Notes: a model not told the origin generated them from the sequence alone. DNA of 64,000 nucleotides from Devosia sp. (GCF_017307495.1 NZ_JAFKHE010000018.1:124001-188000), one strand, 5' to 3'. Shown: positions 34,067 through 43,966, counted from the stretch's first letter. Made by a program: numbers and translations.

Positions 34067-36043
34067 TCATACCGCCTCGAACTCCAAGATCACCTCGTCC
34101 ACCGCCAGCACCGACCCCGGCTTGACGCGAACCTTGCTCACCTTGGCCCGCTTCTCCGCCTTCAGCACGTTTTCCATCTTCATGGCCTCGACGATGGCCA
34201 GGGTCTGGCCGTCCTCGACGATGTCGCCCTCAGCGACATCGATGCGCACGACCTGGCCAGGCATCGGGCAGAGCAGGAACCTGCTGAGGTCGGGCGGGAC
34301 CTTCACCGGCATCAGCGGCATCAGGTCGGCGACATGCGGCAGGAGCACCTTGGCGACGAGGTCGGCGCCGCGCCAACGCAGGCGGAAGCCGCCGGTGACG
34401 CGGTTGATCCGCACATGGTGCAGGCGCCCGTCGACGCGGGCGATGCACAGGCTCATCCCCGGCTTCCAGCCGGTTTCGACCAGCAGCTTCCGGCCGTCGG
34501 GGGCCGTCAGCCAGTACTCGATGCCGTCGGCATGGACGGAGAAGTCCCAGCGCCGGCCATTGATCAGCACGGCGCGCGGCTCCGGCGTTGCCGCAAAGGC
34601 GCGCTTGTCCACCGCGAAGGCCGACGTGCAGGCGAGCGCCGCCAGATGCGTCAGAGAATCCGCATCGAGCTCCACGCCGTTGAAGCCATTGGGGAATTCC
34701 TCCGCGATGTAGCCGGTGGTAAGGCGGCCATCGCGGAAGCGCTGCTGCGCCATGACGGCGGAAAGGAAGGGGATGTTGTTGCCCACACCCTCGAGCTCGA
34801 ACTCGTCGAGCGCCACTTCCATGGCATCGATCGCCTCGATGCGCGTCGGAGCCCAGGTGCACAGCTTGGCGATCATCGGGTCGTAGAAGGTCGAGATCTC
34901 GCCGCCGTCGGCGACGCCGGTATCGTTGCGGACGACCAGTTCGGGCGTCGCCTGCTCGGCGGGCGGGCTGTAGCGGGTCAGGCGGCCGACGGAGGGGAGG
35001 AAGTTGCGGTACGGGTCCTCGGCATAGATGCGGCTCTCGATGGCCCAGCCGTTGATCGTGACATCGGCCTGGGTGAGCGGCAGCTTTTCGCCCGCGGCGG
35101 CAAGGAACATCAACTCGACGAGGTCGAGGCCGGTGATCAGCTCGGTGACCGGATGCTCCACCTGCAGGCGGGTGTTCATCTCGAGGAAGTAGAAATTGCG
35201 GTCCTTGTCGACGATGAACTCGACCGTGCCGGCCGAGGTGTAGCCCACGGCCCTCGCGAGGGCGACGGCCTGCTCGCCCATGGCCTTGCGCGTCGCGGCA
35301 TCGAGGAAGGGCGACGGGGCCTCCTCGATCACCTTCTGGTTGCGGCGCTGGATCGAGCATTCGCGCTCGTTGAGCCACAGCACGTTGCCGTGCTGGTCGC
35401 CGATCAACTGGATCTCGATATGGCGCGGCTCGGTGACGAATTTTTCGATGAAGATGCGGTCGTCGCCGAACGAGGACGCGGCTTCGGACTGCGAGCGCTC
35501 GAAGCCCTCGAGCGCCTCGGCATCATTCCCGGCGATGCGCATGCCCTTGCCGCCACCGCCGGCCGAGGCCTTGATCATCACGGGGTAGCCGATGGACCTG
35601 CTGATGCGAACGGCTTCGTCGGCGTCTGCGATGAGTCCCATGTGGCCGGGGACCGTGGAGACGCCAGCCGCGGCTGCGATTTTCTTGGACGTGATCTTGT
35701 CGCCCATGGCCTCGATGGCCTTCACCGGGGGGCCAACGAAGATGATGCCGGCCTGCTCGAGCGCCGCGGCGAAGGCCGGGTTTTCGCTCAGGAAGCCATA
35801 GCCGGGGTGCACGGCCTCGGCGCCGGTCTGTTTGCAGGCAGCGACGATCTTTTCGATCGAAAGGTAGGAGTCGCGGGCGGCCGAGCCGCCGATATGCACG
35901 GCCTCGTCGGCGAGCTTGACGTGCTGGGCGTCGCGATCAGCGTCGGAATAGACCGCGATTGTGCGGATGCCCATGCGGCGCGCGGTGCGGATGACGCGGC
36001 GGGCGATCTCGCCACGGTTGGCGATGAGGAGAGAAGTGAACAT
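34067..36043 (-). CDS. pccA: propionyl-CoA carboxylase alpha subunit
   Basis: A 658-residue biotin-dependent carboxylase subunit. The biotin carboxylase domain fills residues 1-450 (ANRGEIARRVIRTARRMGI, ATP-grasp glycine loop KASAGGGGKGMRIA, and EMNTRLQVEHPVTE). A BT-type linker follows, and the C-terminal biotinyl domain has EAMKMENVLKAE with the acceptor lysine near residue 625. With PccB it carboxylates propionyl-CoA to (S)-methylmalonyl-CoA. Divergent from the secreted protein gene at 36184. Confidence 0.96.
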   Translation of the reverse strand: MFTSLLIANRGEIARRVIRTARRMGIRTIAVYSDADRDAQHVKLADEAVHIGGSAARDSYLSIEKIVAACKQTGAEAVHPGYGFLSENPAFAAALEQAGIIFVGPPVKAIEAMGDKITSKKIAAAAGVSTVPGHMGLIADADEAVRISRSIGYPVMIKASAGGGGKGMRIAGNDAEALEGFERSQSEAASSFGDDRIFIEKFVTEPRHIEIQLIGDQHGNVLWLNERECSIQRRNQKVIEEAPSPFLDAATRKAMGEQAVALARAVGYTSAGTVEFIVDKDRNFYFLEMNTRLQVEHPVTELITGLDLVELMFLAAAGEKLPLTQADVTINGWAIESRIYAEDPYRNFLPSVGRLTRYSPPAEQATPELVVRNDTGVADGGEISTFYDPMIAKLCTWAPTRIEAIDAMEVALDEFELEGVGNNIPFLSAVMAQQRFRDGRLTTGYIAEEFPNGFNGVELDADSLTHLAALACTSAFAVDKRAFAATPEPRAVLINGRRWDFSVHADGIEYWLTAPDGRKLLVETGWKPGMSLCIARVDGRLHHVRINRVTGGFRLRWRGADLVAKVLLPHVADLMPLMPVKVPPDLSRFLLCPMPGQVVRIDVAEGDIVEDGQTLAIVEAMKMENVLKAEKRAKVSKVRVKPGSVLAVDEVILEFEAV

Positions 36044-36183
36044 GGACTCAGACCTTACGCCAGCTGGAGCGCGGAGTGTGGGGCATTTGCATCAAGTACG
36101 GCGTATCGGCGCGTTGGGTTCTTAAGCTGGAGGTATCTCATGTACCCTTCTCGGCGTCTGTCTCGCCCTTGAGGAGCCCCAGA

Positions 36184-37134
36184 ATGATTCGATCGATCCG
36201 TACCGGCCTGCTGCTGTCCGCAACGGCCCTGGCGCTTGTCGCGGCACCGGTGGTGCTCAATGCGACGCCGCTCTCCGACCTTTCGGCGCTTGCCGGCGGC
36301 AAGGGTAACGGGAACGGAAACGGTGGAGAGAAGGGCAATAGCGGGAACGGCAACAGCGAGAACGCCAAGGGTGGCAACGGAAACTCCGGCGGGGCCTCCA
36401 ACGGCAACGGCGGCGGCAACTCCGCCAAGTCTTCCAACGGCAACGGCGCGAGCAAGAAGGTCGCCGCCACGGAACTCGCCCCGACCGTGAAGGCCAACGG
36501 CAAGGTCCAAAAGACCAAGAACCTCAATGCCCAGCTGGCGGGGCTGAACTCGCTCAACCGCAACGTCAACGGGCTGATGAACAGCAACGACAAGCGCATG
36601 GTGCTGGTGCGCGAGTTCGTCCAGGCCGGCGCTGACCTGTCGGCCGCGAGCGCGGCGCTCGATCAGGCCGGGACGCTGCTGGGCGAGCTTCAGACGACGT
36701 TCGACACCTACATGACCACCTATGTCGGCACGGCCGGCCTCGTCGCCTATGACGGTTCCACGGTTTACGATGCCCCGACGCTCCAGGGCCTCACCGATCG
36801 GTTGGCTGAACTCGATGCGGCGATCCTGGCCGACCCGACCAACCAGGCGGCGATCGACGAGCAGGCGATCCTGGCGACGGCACTCGACGCGATCAATGCA
36901 AGCGCCGAACTGGCCGCGGTCGCGGCGCAGCAGGGCGTGGTCGACGGGCTCGACGCAGAGGTCGCGGCGCTCGAAGAGGCGACGAGCGAAGAGGCGCTCA
37001 AGGCCGCGCTGCTCGCTGCCGCCAACAAGAACCGCGTGGCCGCCGGTGGCGACGCCTACCTGACGCCCGAAATCATGGCGTGGGCCCAGGGCAAGATCGA
37101 CACGCTGACCGCGGATTACATCGCGCAGCAATAG
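36184..37134 (+). CDS. exported protein with Gly/Asn/Ser-rich segment, unknown
   Basis: A 316-residue protein. Residues 1-27 form a signal peptide (LLLSATALALVAAPVVLNA). Residues about 38-90 are low-complexity GNGNGGEKGNSGNGN-type sequence, and the rest is Ala/Leu-rich and helical, probably coiled-coil (LAAVAAQQGVVDGLDAEVAAL). GAGGAG lies 7 nt before the ATG. No family was recognised. It is inserted between pccA and pccB on the opposite strand, an odd place for an unrelated gene; a cell-envelope role is likely. Confidence 0.8.
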   Translation: MIRSIRTGLLLSATALALVAAPVVLNATPLSDLSALAGGKGNGNGNGGEKGNSGNGNSENAKGGNGNSGGASNGNGGGNSAKSSNGNGASKKVAATELAPTVKANGKVQKTKNLNAQLAGLNSLNRNVNGLMNSNDKRMVLVREFVQAGADLSAASAALDQAGTLLGELQTTFDTYMTTYVGTAGLVAYDGSTVYDAPTLQGLTDRLAELDAAILADPTNQAAIDEQAILATALDAINASAELAAVAAQQGVVDGLDAEVAALEEATSEEALKAALLAAANKNRVAAGGDAYLTPEIMAWAQGKIDTLTADYIAQQ

Positions 37135-37157
37135 CTCGGCCGACCGGAGCGCGGGGC

Positions 37158-37198
37158 CACCCCTACCCTTGATCCCTCCCCAAATGGGGGAGGGAGAT
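37158..37198. repeat. family A half-element, A6
   Basis: Only one arm is present: CCACCCCTACCCTTG and the hairpin TCCCTCCCC-AAAT-GGGGGAGGGA. It lies between the convergent secreted-protein gene and pccB. It may serve both as a terminator-like hairpin. Confidence 0.65.
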
Positions 37199-37223
37199 GC
37201 GAGTTGAGGGGTCGGCTGCCGCC

Positions 37224-38756
37224 TCACAGCGGGATGTTCCCGTGCTTCTTTGCCGGGATCACGGCCTTCTTGCCCTTCAGCATCTCGAACGCGCGGACGA
37301 CGCGGCGGCGGGTTTCGCGCGGCATGATGACGTCGTCGATGAAGCCGCGCTCGGCGGCGACGAAGGGGTTGGCGAAGCGGGACTCGTAGTCGGCGGTGCG
37401 CCGGGCGATCTTCTCCTTGTCCGAGAGCTCGGAGCGGTAGAGGATTTCCGTTGCGCCCTTGGCGCCCATGACGGCGATCTCGGCGGTAGGCCAGGCGTAG
37501 TTGACGTCGGCGCGGATGTGCTTGGATGCCATCACGTCATAGGCGCCGCCATAGGCCTTGCGGGTGATCACGGTAACTTTGGGCACGGTGGCTTCGGCAT
37601 AGGCGAAGAGGAGCTTGGCGCCGTGCTTGATGATGCCGCCATATTCCTGCGCGACGCCGGGGAGGAAGCCCGGCACGTCGACGAGGGTGAGGATCGGGAT
37701 CGAAAACGCGTCGCAGAAGCGAATGAAGCGCGCGGCCTTCTTCGACGAGTTGATGTCGAGGCAGCCGGCCAGCACCAACGGCTGGTTGGCGACGACGCCG
37801 ACGGTGGAACCGTTGAGACGGATGAAGCCGACGAGGATGTTGCCGGCGTGGTCCTTCTGGATCTCGAGGAAATCGCCCTCGTCGGCGAGCTTCTCGATGA
37901 CCTCGCGCATGTCGTAGGGCTTGGTGGCGCTATCGGGGATGATGGTGTCGAGGCTGGGCTCCTCGCGCTCAACCGTGTCCTCGACGGCGACGACCGGCGG
38001 CTTGTCGGTGGCGCTGAGCGGCAGGAAATCGAACAGGCGGCGGACTTCGAGCAGGGTCTCGATGTCGTTGTCGAAGGCGGCATCGGCGACGGACGATACC
38101 CTGGTGTGGGTCCCTGCCCCGCCGAGTTCCTCGTGGGTGACGATCTCGGAGGTGACGGTCTTCACCACGTCCGGGCCGGTGACGTACATGTAGGACGTGT
38201 CCTTCACCATGTAGATGAAGTCGGTCATGGCCGGGGAATAGACCGCGCCGCCGGCAGTCGGGCCCATCACCACGGAGATCTGCGGAATGGCGCCGGAGGC
38301 CTGGACGTTGCGCCAGAACACCTCGGCGTAGCCGCCGAGCGCCGCGACGCCTTCCTGGATGCGGGCACCGCCGGAATCGTTGAGGCCGATCACGGGGGCG
38401 CCGTTCTGCACGGCGAGGTCCATGATCTTGCAGATCTTCTGCGCGTGGGTTTCCGACAGAGAGCCGCCGAAGACGGTGAAATCCTGGCTGAAGACGTAGG
38501 TCAGGCGGCCGTTGATGGTGCCCCAGCCGGTGACGACGCCGTCGCCGGGAATGATGGTCTGGTCCATGCCGAAATCCACCGCGCGGTGGGTGACGAACAT
38601 GTCGTATTCCTCGAAGGAGCCGGGATCGAGCAGCACGTCGAGGCGCTCGCGCGCCGTCAGCTTGCCCTTGCCGTGTTGGGCGTCGATGCGCTTCTGCCCG
38701 CCGCCGAGACGGGCGTCGTTCCGCCGCTGTTCGAGCGCGGCGATGATCTTCTGCAT
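37224..38756 (-). CDS. pccB: propionyl-CoA carboxylase beta subunit
   Basis: A 510-residue carboxyltransferase. Two crotonase-type domains are evident: the N-terminal one with [20 protein letters not shown] near residue 114 and [17 protein letters not shown], and the C-terminal one with [19 protein letters not shown] and [14 protein letters not shown]. The start at 38756 is set by AGGGA upstream; the longer frame to 38924 reads back through the regulatory region. It partners PccA, encoded 1.2 kb away, and is divergent from its regulator gene. Confidence 0.96.
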   Translation of the reverse strand: MQKIIAALEQRRNDARLGGGQKRIDAQHGKGKLTARERLDVLLDPGSFEEYDMFVTHRAVDFGMDQTIIPGDGVVTGWGTINGRLTYVFSQDFTVFGGSLSETHAQKICKIMDLAVQNGAPVIGLNDSGGARIQEGVAALGGYAEVFWRNVQASGAIPQISVVMGPTAGGAVYSPAMTDFIYMVKDTSYMYVTGPDVVKTVTSEIVTHEELGGAGTHTRVSSVADAAFDNDIETLLEVRRLFDFLPLSATDKPPVVAVEDTVEREEPSLDTIIPDSATKPYDMREVIEKLADEGDFLEIQKDHAGNILVGFIRLNGSTVGVVANQPLVLAGCLDINSSKKAARFIRFCDAFSIPILTLVDVPGFLPGVAQEYGGIIKHGAKLLFAYAEATVPKVTVITRKAYGGAYDVMASKHIRADVNYAWPTAEIAVMGAKGATEILYRSELSDKEKIARRTADYESRFANPFVAAERGFIDDVIMPRETRRRVVRAFEMLKGKKAVIPAKKHGNIPL

Positions 38757-38838
38757 GTGTCCCTGTCCTTCCGAAGCCTCGACAATAGCCTGACCGTGGC
38801 GCCGGAAGGAGACAAGAAGGTGCCATCGTGCTAATTCC

Positions 38839-38871
38839 GCAAACTTGCAAAGTGTGAATTTGTGGATTTGC
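38839..38871. promoter_or_regulatory. candidate ScfR/PccR binding region
   Basis: Three GCAAA-type half-sites occur within 33 bp: GCAAA at 38839-38843, GCAAA at 38847-38851, and the inverted TTTGC at 38867-38871. The first two overlap ACTTGCAAAGT, an interrupted palindrome. Short-chain fatty acyl-CoA regulators (RamB/PccR/ScfR family) are known to use TTTGCAAA-like elements. The site lies between divergent pccB and the regulator gene, reaching the latter's start codon. Confidence 0.55.
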
Positions 38872-38873
38872 GA

Positions 38874-40289
38874 ATGGCACAGCGGAAGGTCTTCGCCGGC
38901 GGCAAGGTGCGGGCGGCGCGGCAACGGGCCGGGCTGACGCAGCGCGAACTCGCCACCCAGCTCGATATCTCGGTGAGCTACCTCAACCAGATCGAGAACA
39001 ACCAGCGACCGCTGACCGCAGCGCTGATGCTGGCCCTGTCGGAGCAGTTACGGCTGGACCTCGCCGACCTTGTCTCGGACAAGGCGGACCGGCTGCTGGC
39101 GGACCTGCGCGAAGTGATGGCGGACCCGATGTTCGGCGAGGCGGCGCCGGGGCTGATCGAGCTCAAGTCGGTGGCGGCGAGCGCGCCGGACATGGCGCAG
39201 GCGGTGCTCCGCCTCTACGACGCCTATCGCCGGGCCAACGAGCGGCTGGCAAGCGCCGACGCGGCCCTGGCCGGCAGCGGCGCGGGGGGCGCGCAGACCA
39301 GCTACGAGGAGGTGCGCGACTTCTTCCACTATGCCGGCAACTATATCGACCGGCTGGATGTCGCGGCGGAGGCGCTGGCAGGCCGGCTTGGCGGGGAGCC
39401 GCTCGGACGGCTCGAGCGGCTGGCAGCGCATGTCGAGGCGGCCTGCGGGGTGACGGTCGCGTTCGAGGCGCCCGAACGGCCGGAGCAGATGCGGCGGCAT
39501 GACCGGGCACGCGGGGTGGTGAGCCTCAATGCGCGGCTGGCGCCTCCGACGCTGTTCTTCCAGCTTGCGGCGCAACTGGCCCTGCTCGCCGAGGCCGAGG
39601 CGATCGACGAGATCGTGCGCGGCGCGGGGTTCAAGACGGCGGAGGCGGCGGAGATCTGCCGGATCGGGCTGGCGAACTACTACGCGGGGGCGCTGCAGAT
39701 GCCCTATGGCGCGTTCCTTGCGGCGGCGGACAGCCATGCCTACGACATCGAGCAACTGGCCTTCACCTTCGGCGCCTCGCTCGAACAGGTCGGGCACCGG
39801 CTGTCGACCATGCAGCGGCCCAAGGCACGGGGCGTGCCGTTCTTCTTCGCGCGGGTGGATGCGGCGGGGACGATCACCAAGCGACACTCGGCGACGCCGC
39901 TGCAGTTCCCGCGCTTCGGCGGCGCCTGCCCGCTGTGGAACGTGCACCGGGCGTTCGAGGCGCACGGGCAGATCATGCGGCAACTGGCGGAAACGCCGGA
40001 CGGCAACCGCTACCTCTGCCTCGCCTGGTCGGAGGAGAAGCGCATCGGCGGCTTCCGCGGCCCGGTGCGGCGCTATGCGTTCGCGCTCGGCTGCGAGATC
40101 GCCCATGCCGGCCGGCTGACCTATGCGGCGGACCTGAACCTCGACCGGCCCGCCGCGTTCGAGCCGATCGGCATCTCGTGCCGTATCTGCCCGCGCGGCG
40201 ACTGCCTGCAGCGCTCGGTGCCGCCGCTGGACGCACGGCTGACGATCGATGCGGACAGCCGCGCGGTGGTACCGTACCGGCTGGGATAA
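38874..40289 (+). CDS. short-chain fatty acyl-CoA regulator (ScfR/PccR-like)
   Basis: A 471-residue regulator. The Xre-type helix-turn-helix is at about residues 10-65 ([30 protein letters not shown]). A central ImmA/IrrE-like domain follows, but its HExxH metal motif is replaced ([13 protein letters not shown]), and the C-terminal DUF2083 part has the cysteine set [12 protein letters not shown]. This is the layout of ScfR regulators that sense propionyl- or acetyl-type CoA. An alternative GTG start lies at 38862. It probably controls pccB and itself. Confidence 0.92.
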   Translation: MAQRKVFAGGKVRAARQRAGLTQRELATQLDISVSYLNQIENNQRPLTAALMLALSEQLRLDLADLVSDKADRLLADLREVMADPMFGEAAPGLIELKSVAASAPDMAQAVLRLYDAYRRANERLASADAALAGSGAGGAQTSYEEVRDFFHYAGNYIDRLDVAAEALAGRLGGEPLGRLERLAAHVEAACGVTVAFEAPERPEQMRRHDRARGVVSLNARLAPPTLFFQLAAQLALLAEAEAIDEIVRGAGFKTAEAAEICRIGLANYYAGALQMPYGAFLAAADSHAYDIEQLAFTFGASLEQVGHRLSTMQRPKARGVPFFFARVDAAGTITKRHSATPLQFPRFGGACPLWNVHRAFEAHGQIMRQLAETPDGNRYLCLAWSEEKRIGGFRGPVRRYAFALGCEIAHAGRLTYAADLNLDRPAAFEPIGISCRICPRGDCLQRSVPPLDARLTIDADSRAVVPYRLG

Positions 40290-40353
40290 GCGGTTCTTGC
40301 CGGGGGATGGCAATGGACTTGCCCACCCCGTTTCGCGTAAACCGACGCCCGCG

Positions 40354-41220
40354 ATGCAAGATGGCTTCAACATACCCGTGCTTCCCCCCGCCCTCGTCGA
40401 TGATGCGGTGCGGCGTGCGCTGGGCGAGGATCTCGGCCTGAGCGGCGACCTGACGTCGCTGGCGACGATCCCGCCCGACGCGCAGGCGACGGCGACGCTG
40501 TCGGCGCGCGAGCCGGGGGTGATCGCGGGGCTGCCGCTGGCACTCGAAGTGTTCCGGCAGCTGGGCGGTGGCGTGGAGTTCGACCCGCAGGTCGCGGACG
40601 GCGCGCGGGTCGACAAGGGCAGCATCGTCGCGGTGGTATCGGGAGATGCGCGGCAACTGCTTGCCGGCGAGCGTACCGCGCTCAATTTCCTGAATCATCT
40701 CAGCGGGATCGCCTCGCTTACGAACAAGTTCGTCGAAGCCGTGGCGGGGACGAAGGCGCGGATCTGCGATACGCGCAAGACGACGCCGGGACTGCGCGCC
40801 TTCGAGAAATACGCGGTGCGCTGCGGCGGCGGCGCGAACCATCGCTATGCCTTGAGCGACGCCATCCTGATCAAGGACAATCACATCGCGGTCGCGGGAA
40901 ACGCGGGCAAGGCGTACCGGGCGGCACGGGCGGCAGCGGGACACCTGGTCGCGATCGAGATCGAGGTCACCACGCTGTCACAGCTCGAAGACGTGCTGGA
41001 GGCCGGCGCGACGGTGGTGATGCTGGACAACATGGACAACGAGCTGCTCAAGGCAGCGGTGCGGCTGAACGACGGTCGGGCCCGGCTCGAGGCCTCCGGC
41101 GGCGTGACGCTGGAACGGGTGCGCGGCATCGCCGAAACCGGCGTCGACTTCATCTCGTCGAGCCAGATCACCATGGGCGCCAAGCCCCTAGACCTAGGAC
41201 TGGACGTCGAAATCCGATGA
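40354..41220 (+). CDS. nadC: nicotinate-nucleotide pyrophosphorylase (quinolinate phosphoribosyltransferase)
   Basis: A 288-residue enzyme that forms nicotinate mononucleotide from quinolinate and PRPP in NAD synthesis. CDTRKTTPGLRAFEKYAV near residue 144, CGGGANHRYALSDAILIKDN and the C-terminal ISSSQITMGAKPLDLGL are characteristic. Length is standard. The start at 40354 follows the usual N-terminus; the longer frame to 40249 overlaps the regulator gene. Overlaps cysQ by ATGA. No nadA or nadB is nearby. Confidence 0.95.
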   Translation: MQDGFNIPVLPPALVDDAVRRALGEDLGLSGDLTSLATIPPDAQATATLSAREPGVIAGLPLALEVFRQLGGGVEFDPQVADGARVDKGSIVAVVSGDARQLLAGERTALNFLNHLSGIASLTNKFVEAVAGTKARICDTRKTTPGLRAFEKYAVRCGGGANHRYALSDAILIKDNHIAVAGNAGKAYRAARAAAGHLVAIEIEVTTLSQLEDVLEAGATVVMLDNMDNELLKAAVRLNDGRARLEASGGVTLERVRGIAETGVDFISSSQITMGAKPLDLGLDVEIR

Positions 41221-42029
41221 ACGCGCCCTATACCGACCTCATGAACCAGGCGGCGATTGCCGCGGCCAAGGTGATCGTCGCGGTCTATGACCGCGACGTG
41301 GTCGCCATGCGGAAGTCCGACGGTTCGCCGGTCACCGAGGCGGACCAGGAAGCAGAAGCGATCATTCTCGCGCACCTGGCAAAGAGCGGTTTGCCGGTCC
41401 TCGCCGAGGAGAGCGTATCGGGCGGTCACATCCCGGCACTGGGCGAGCGCTACTTCGTCGTCGACCCGCTGGACGGGACCAAGGAGTTCCTGAAGCGCAA
41501 CGGCGAGTTCACGGTCAATATCGCCTATTGCGAGAACGGCCGGCCGGTCAGCGGGGTGGTGCTGGCTCCGGTGACGGGTGACATCTATTGGGGCGGGCCG
41601 GACGGCGCGTTCGCGGGCAAGGTGGTCGACGGATCGATCAGCGGTTCGGCGCGCCTGAGCGTCAGCCGGGTGAAGCAGCCGCTGCGCATCGTCGCCAGCC
41701 GCTCGCACGGGCATCCGGCCCTGGCGGTGGTGTGCGAGGAACTCGCGGTGGCCGAGAACGTCTCGGTCGGATCGTCGCTGAAGTTCTGCCTGCTGGCGGC
41801 GGGCAAGGCCGAACTTTACCCGCGGTTTACCCCGACCTCGGAATGGGACACCGCGGCCGGCCAGGCCGTGCTTCAAGCCGCCGGTGGGGTGGTGCTGGAT
41901 CTGGACGGGCTCCCGCTCACCTGCGGACACCCGGACCGGAAGTTCCTCAACACCTGGTTTGTCGCGGCATCGAGCCGCGAACTGGCGCTATCTGCCCTGG
42001 CGCATATGGCACGTTTCGCCGAAGCCTGA
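41217..42029 (+). CDS. cysQ: 3'(2'),5'-bisphosphate nucleotidase
   Basis: A 270-residue phosphatase of the inositol monophosphatase family that removes the 3'-phosphate from PAP, clearing a by-product of sulfate assimilation. The metal site is complete: EADQEAEAIIL, AEESVSGG, DPLDGTKEFLKRNGEFTVNIA near residue 83, and TSEWDTAAGQAVL near residue 206. The start overlaps the nadC stop by four bases. Confidence 0.94.
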   Translation: MNAPYTDLMNQAAIAAAKVIVAVYDRDVVAMRKSDGSPVTEADQEAEAIILAHLAKSGLPVLAEESVSGGHIPALGERYFVVDPLDGTKEFLKRNGEFTVNIAYCENGRPVSGVVLAPVTGDIYWGGPDGAFAGKVVDGSISGSARLSVSRVKQPLRIVASRSHGHPALAVVCEELAVAENVSVGSSLKFCLLAAGKAELYPRFTPTSEWDTAAGQAVLQAAGGVVLDLDGLPLTCGHPDRKFLNTWFVAASSRELALSALAHMARFAEA

Positions 42030-42100
42030 GGCCGAAATCCGTTAGCATTCAAACGGTTGGCCATGAGAATCCTGCATGGCAGCCCCCCGGGGCACCGGTG

Positions 42101-42129
42101 TTGTGCTTTTCCATCGTTCCATATATACG
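42101..42129 (+). promoter_or_regulatory. probable PadR-operon promoter
   Basis: TTGTGC at 42101 and TATACG at 42124 are spaced 17 nt apart in an AT-rich patch of an otherwise GC-rich region. The inverted repeat of the next entry begins 2 nt beyond, where a repressor would block initiation. Confidence 0.45.
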
Positions 42130-42130
42130 C

Positions 42131-42159
42131 CCGGCATATGCTGGTCCGTCATATGCCGG
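42131..42159. promoter_or_regulatory. PadR operator (10-bp perfect inverted repeat)
   Basis: CCGGCATATG, nine spacer bases, then CATATGCCGG. PadR regulators bind dyads of this spacing (ATGT-N8-ACAT-type). It lies 14 nt before the PadR start and just after a -10-like element, so self-repression of the PadR-RND operon is very plausible. Confidence 0.7.
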
Positions 42160-42173
42160 CCCGATAGGAAGCC

Positions 42174-42722
42174 ATGAACGTCAGAACGATCTGTCTCGCC
42201 ATCCTGTATGACGAGGACGCCACCGGATACGAGATCAGGAAGCTCTCCGTCGAAGGGGAGTACTCGTATTTCATCGATGCGAGCTATGGCTCGATCTATC
42301 CCGCGCTGGCTCGCCTGGAGCAGGAAGAGCTCGTCACCTCGCGCGTCGAACCGCAGGACGGCAAGCCGGCCAAGAAGATCTACTCGATCACTGCGGCAGG
42401 CCGTTCAGCTTTCATTCAGTCGCTGTTCGAGAAGCTTGGGGAGGACGAGTACCGAAGCGAGTTCCTGCTGTTCCTGCGCTTCGCTTCCGAACTACCGCAA
42501 TCACTGGTCGAGCAGCGCCTCACCGAACGACTCGCCGAAGTCGACGCGACGCTCGCTGATTTCGACCGCATGACCGAACAACACAACCACCCCGGAGACG
42601 CCTGGGTCATTGCCTACGGCCGCACTTGTATGCAGGCGGCCCGCGACTACATCCAGGCCCACGGGGCCGAATTGATCGCGCTCGCGCGTCCCGATCGGGA
42701 TGCCGCTGCCGCGGCCGAGTAG
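42174..42722 (+). CDS. PadR-family transcriptional regulator
   Basis: A 182-residue regulator. The winged helix spans residues 1-80 (TGYEIRKLSVEGEYSYFIDASYGS is at about 18-41; IYPALARLEQEELVTSR follows). A Vir-type helical C-terminal domain mediates dimerisation. AGGAA lies 5 nt before the ATG. It is the first gene of a likely operon with the RND adaptor and pump, and a matching operator lies upstream. PadR proteins usually release DNA on binding a drug-like or phenolic compound. Confidence 0.93.
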   Translation: MNVRTICLAILYDEDATGYEIRKLSVEGEYSYFIDASYGSIYPALARLEQEELVTSRVEPQDGKPAKKIYSITAAGRSAFIQSLFEKLGEDEYRSEFLLFLRFASELPQSLVEQRLTERLAEVDATLADFDRMTEQHNHPGDAWVIAYGRTCMQAARDYIQAHGAELIALARPDRDAAAAAE

Positions 42723-42736
42723 AGGGACTAATCAGA

Positions 42737-43966
42737 ATGCGTGCGATCTATTCATACGGCGTCGCCGGCGCCATCGTCATTGTCGGTGCGCTCTGGCTCG
42801 GCAGCGGCACGTTCGTCGCTGGCGGCAACGGACCCGGCAACGGCGAAAAGCCGATCATTGCGTTCTTCGACAAGAATGCGGAGACCACTCACACCGCCGA
42901 GGCCGGACACGCGGCGGGCGAGATCGACCCCAAGCTGACCATCGCCGAGCGCGTGGCCGAGGCGTCGGGCGCCGAGGCACCGCTGCAGTCGGTGCGCACG
43001 GAGACCTACACGGTGCAGCCGATGCCCGTTGAAGTCCCGCTGCGTGGCCGCACCAAGGCCAAGTCGGTGGTCTCGATCACGCCTGAGACGCAAGGTGTCG
43101 TCACCGCCGTCAACGCCGTCAAGGGCCAGGTCGTGAAGCCGGGCGACGTGCTGTGCACGCTCGACGAGGGCACCCGCGCCGCCGCCGTGGCGCAGGCGGA
43201 AGCCACGCTGGCGCAGGCGCAGACGAGCTTCGACTCCAACAAGGCGCTGCGGGACAAGGGGCTGGCGGCTGCCAATACGGGCATCGCCGCCGAGGCCGCC
43301 CTGCGCCAGGCCCAGACCGCGTTCGACCAGGCCAAGCTCGAATTCGACCGCGCCAAGGTGACCACCAAGATCGGCGGCGTGGCGCAGGATCCGATCGCCA
43401 CCGTCGGCAGCGTGCTGAGCCCCGGCCAGGCCTGCGCCACGGTCGTCGAACTCGATCCGATGCTGTTCGTCGCCAACGTGCCGGAAGCGCGGATCGCGCG
43501 CGCCGAACTCGGCCTGCCGGCCAAGGTGACGACCGTCACCGGCCAGACCGTCGAGGGCAAGGTGAGCTTCATCGCCTCGCTCGCCGACGAGGCCACGCGC
43601 TCGTTCCCGATCGAGATCGAGATTCCGAACAAGGACGGCAAGGTGCTGTCGGGGGTGACCGCGACCGCAACCGTCTCCATGGGCACCCTGCCGGCGCACC
43701 TGCTGCCGCAGTCGGTGCTGACCCTCGACGACAACGGCGCACTTGGGGTGCGCGCGGTTAAGGATGGCGTCGTCGAGTTCTATGCCGTGACCATCATCTC
43801 GGACTCCCGCGAGGGCGTCTGGGTCACGGGCCTGCCTCCGACGGTGGATGTGATCACCATGGGCCAGGAGTATGTCGTGCCGGGCCAGAAGGTCAACGCG
43901 ACCAACGTTACGGGGACGCCTCAGTCCGAAGGGACCAAGGCCGCTGCTGAAGGGGTGCAGTCATGA
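42737..43966 (+). CDS. RND efflux periplasmic adaptor (HlyD/AcrA-like)
   Basis: A 409-residue membrane-fusion protein. An N-terminal helix anchors it (YSYGVAGAIVIVGALWLGSG); no lipobox is present. A linker of about 55 residues precedes the barrel-sandwich core (VVSITPETQGVVTAVNAVKGQVVKPGDVL in two parts), followed by a coiled-coil hairpin rich in Ala and Gln, and a beta-barrel. It joins the inner-membrane pump to an outer-membrane channel. Its stop overlaps the pump start (ATGA). Confidence 0.92.
   Translation: MRAIYSYGVAGAIVIVGALWLGSGTFVAGGNGPGNGEKPIIAFFDKNAETTHTAEAGHAAGEIDPKLTIAERVAEASGAEAPLQSVRTETYTVQPMPVEVPLRGRTKAKSVVSITPETQGVVTAVNAVKGQVVKPGDVLCTLDEGTRAAAVAQAEATLAQAQTSFDSNKALRDKGLAAANTGIAAEAALRQAQTAFDQAKLEFDRAKVTTKIGGVAQDPIATVGSVLSPGQACATVVELDPMLFVANVPEARIARAELGLPAKVTTVTGQTVEGKVSFIASLADEATRSFPIEIEIPNKDGKVLSGVTATATVSMGTLPAHLLPQSVLTLDDNGALGVRAVKDGVVEFYAVTIISDSREGVWVTGLPPTVDVITMGQEYVVPGQKVNATNVTGTPQSEGTKAAAEGVQS

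Noticed and set aside
34019..36172. 717-codon frame on the plus strand opposite pccA
   Set aside because: It is the antisense shadow of a well-conserved biotin carboxylase; its sequence has no domain and reflects codon bias.
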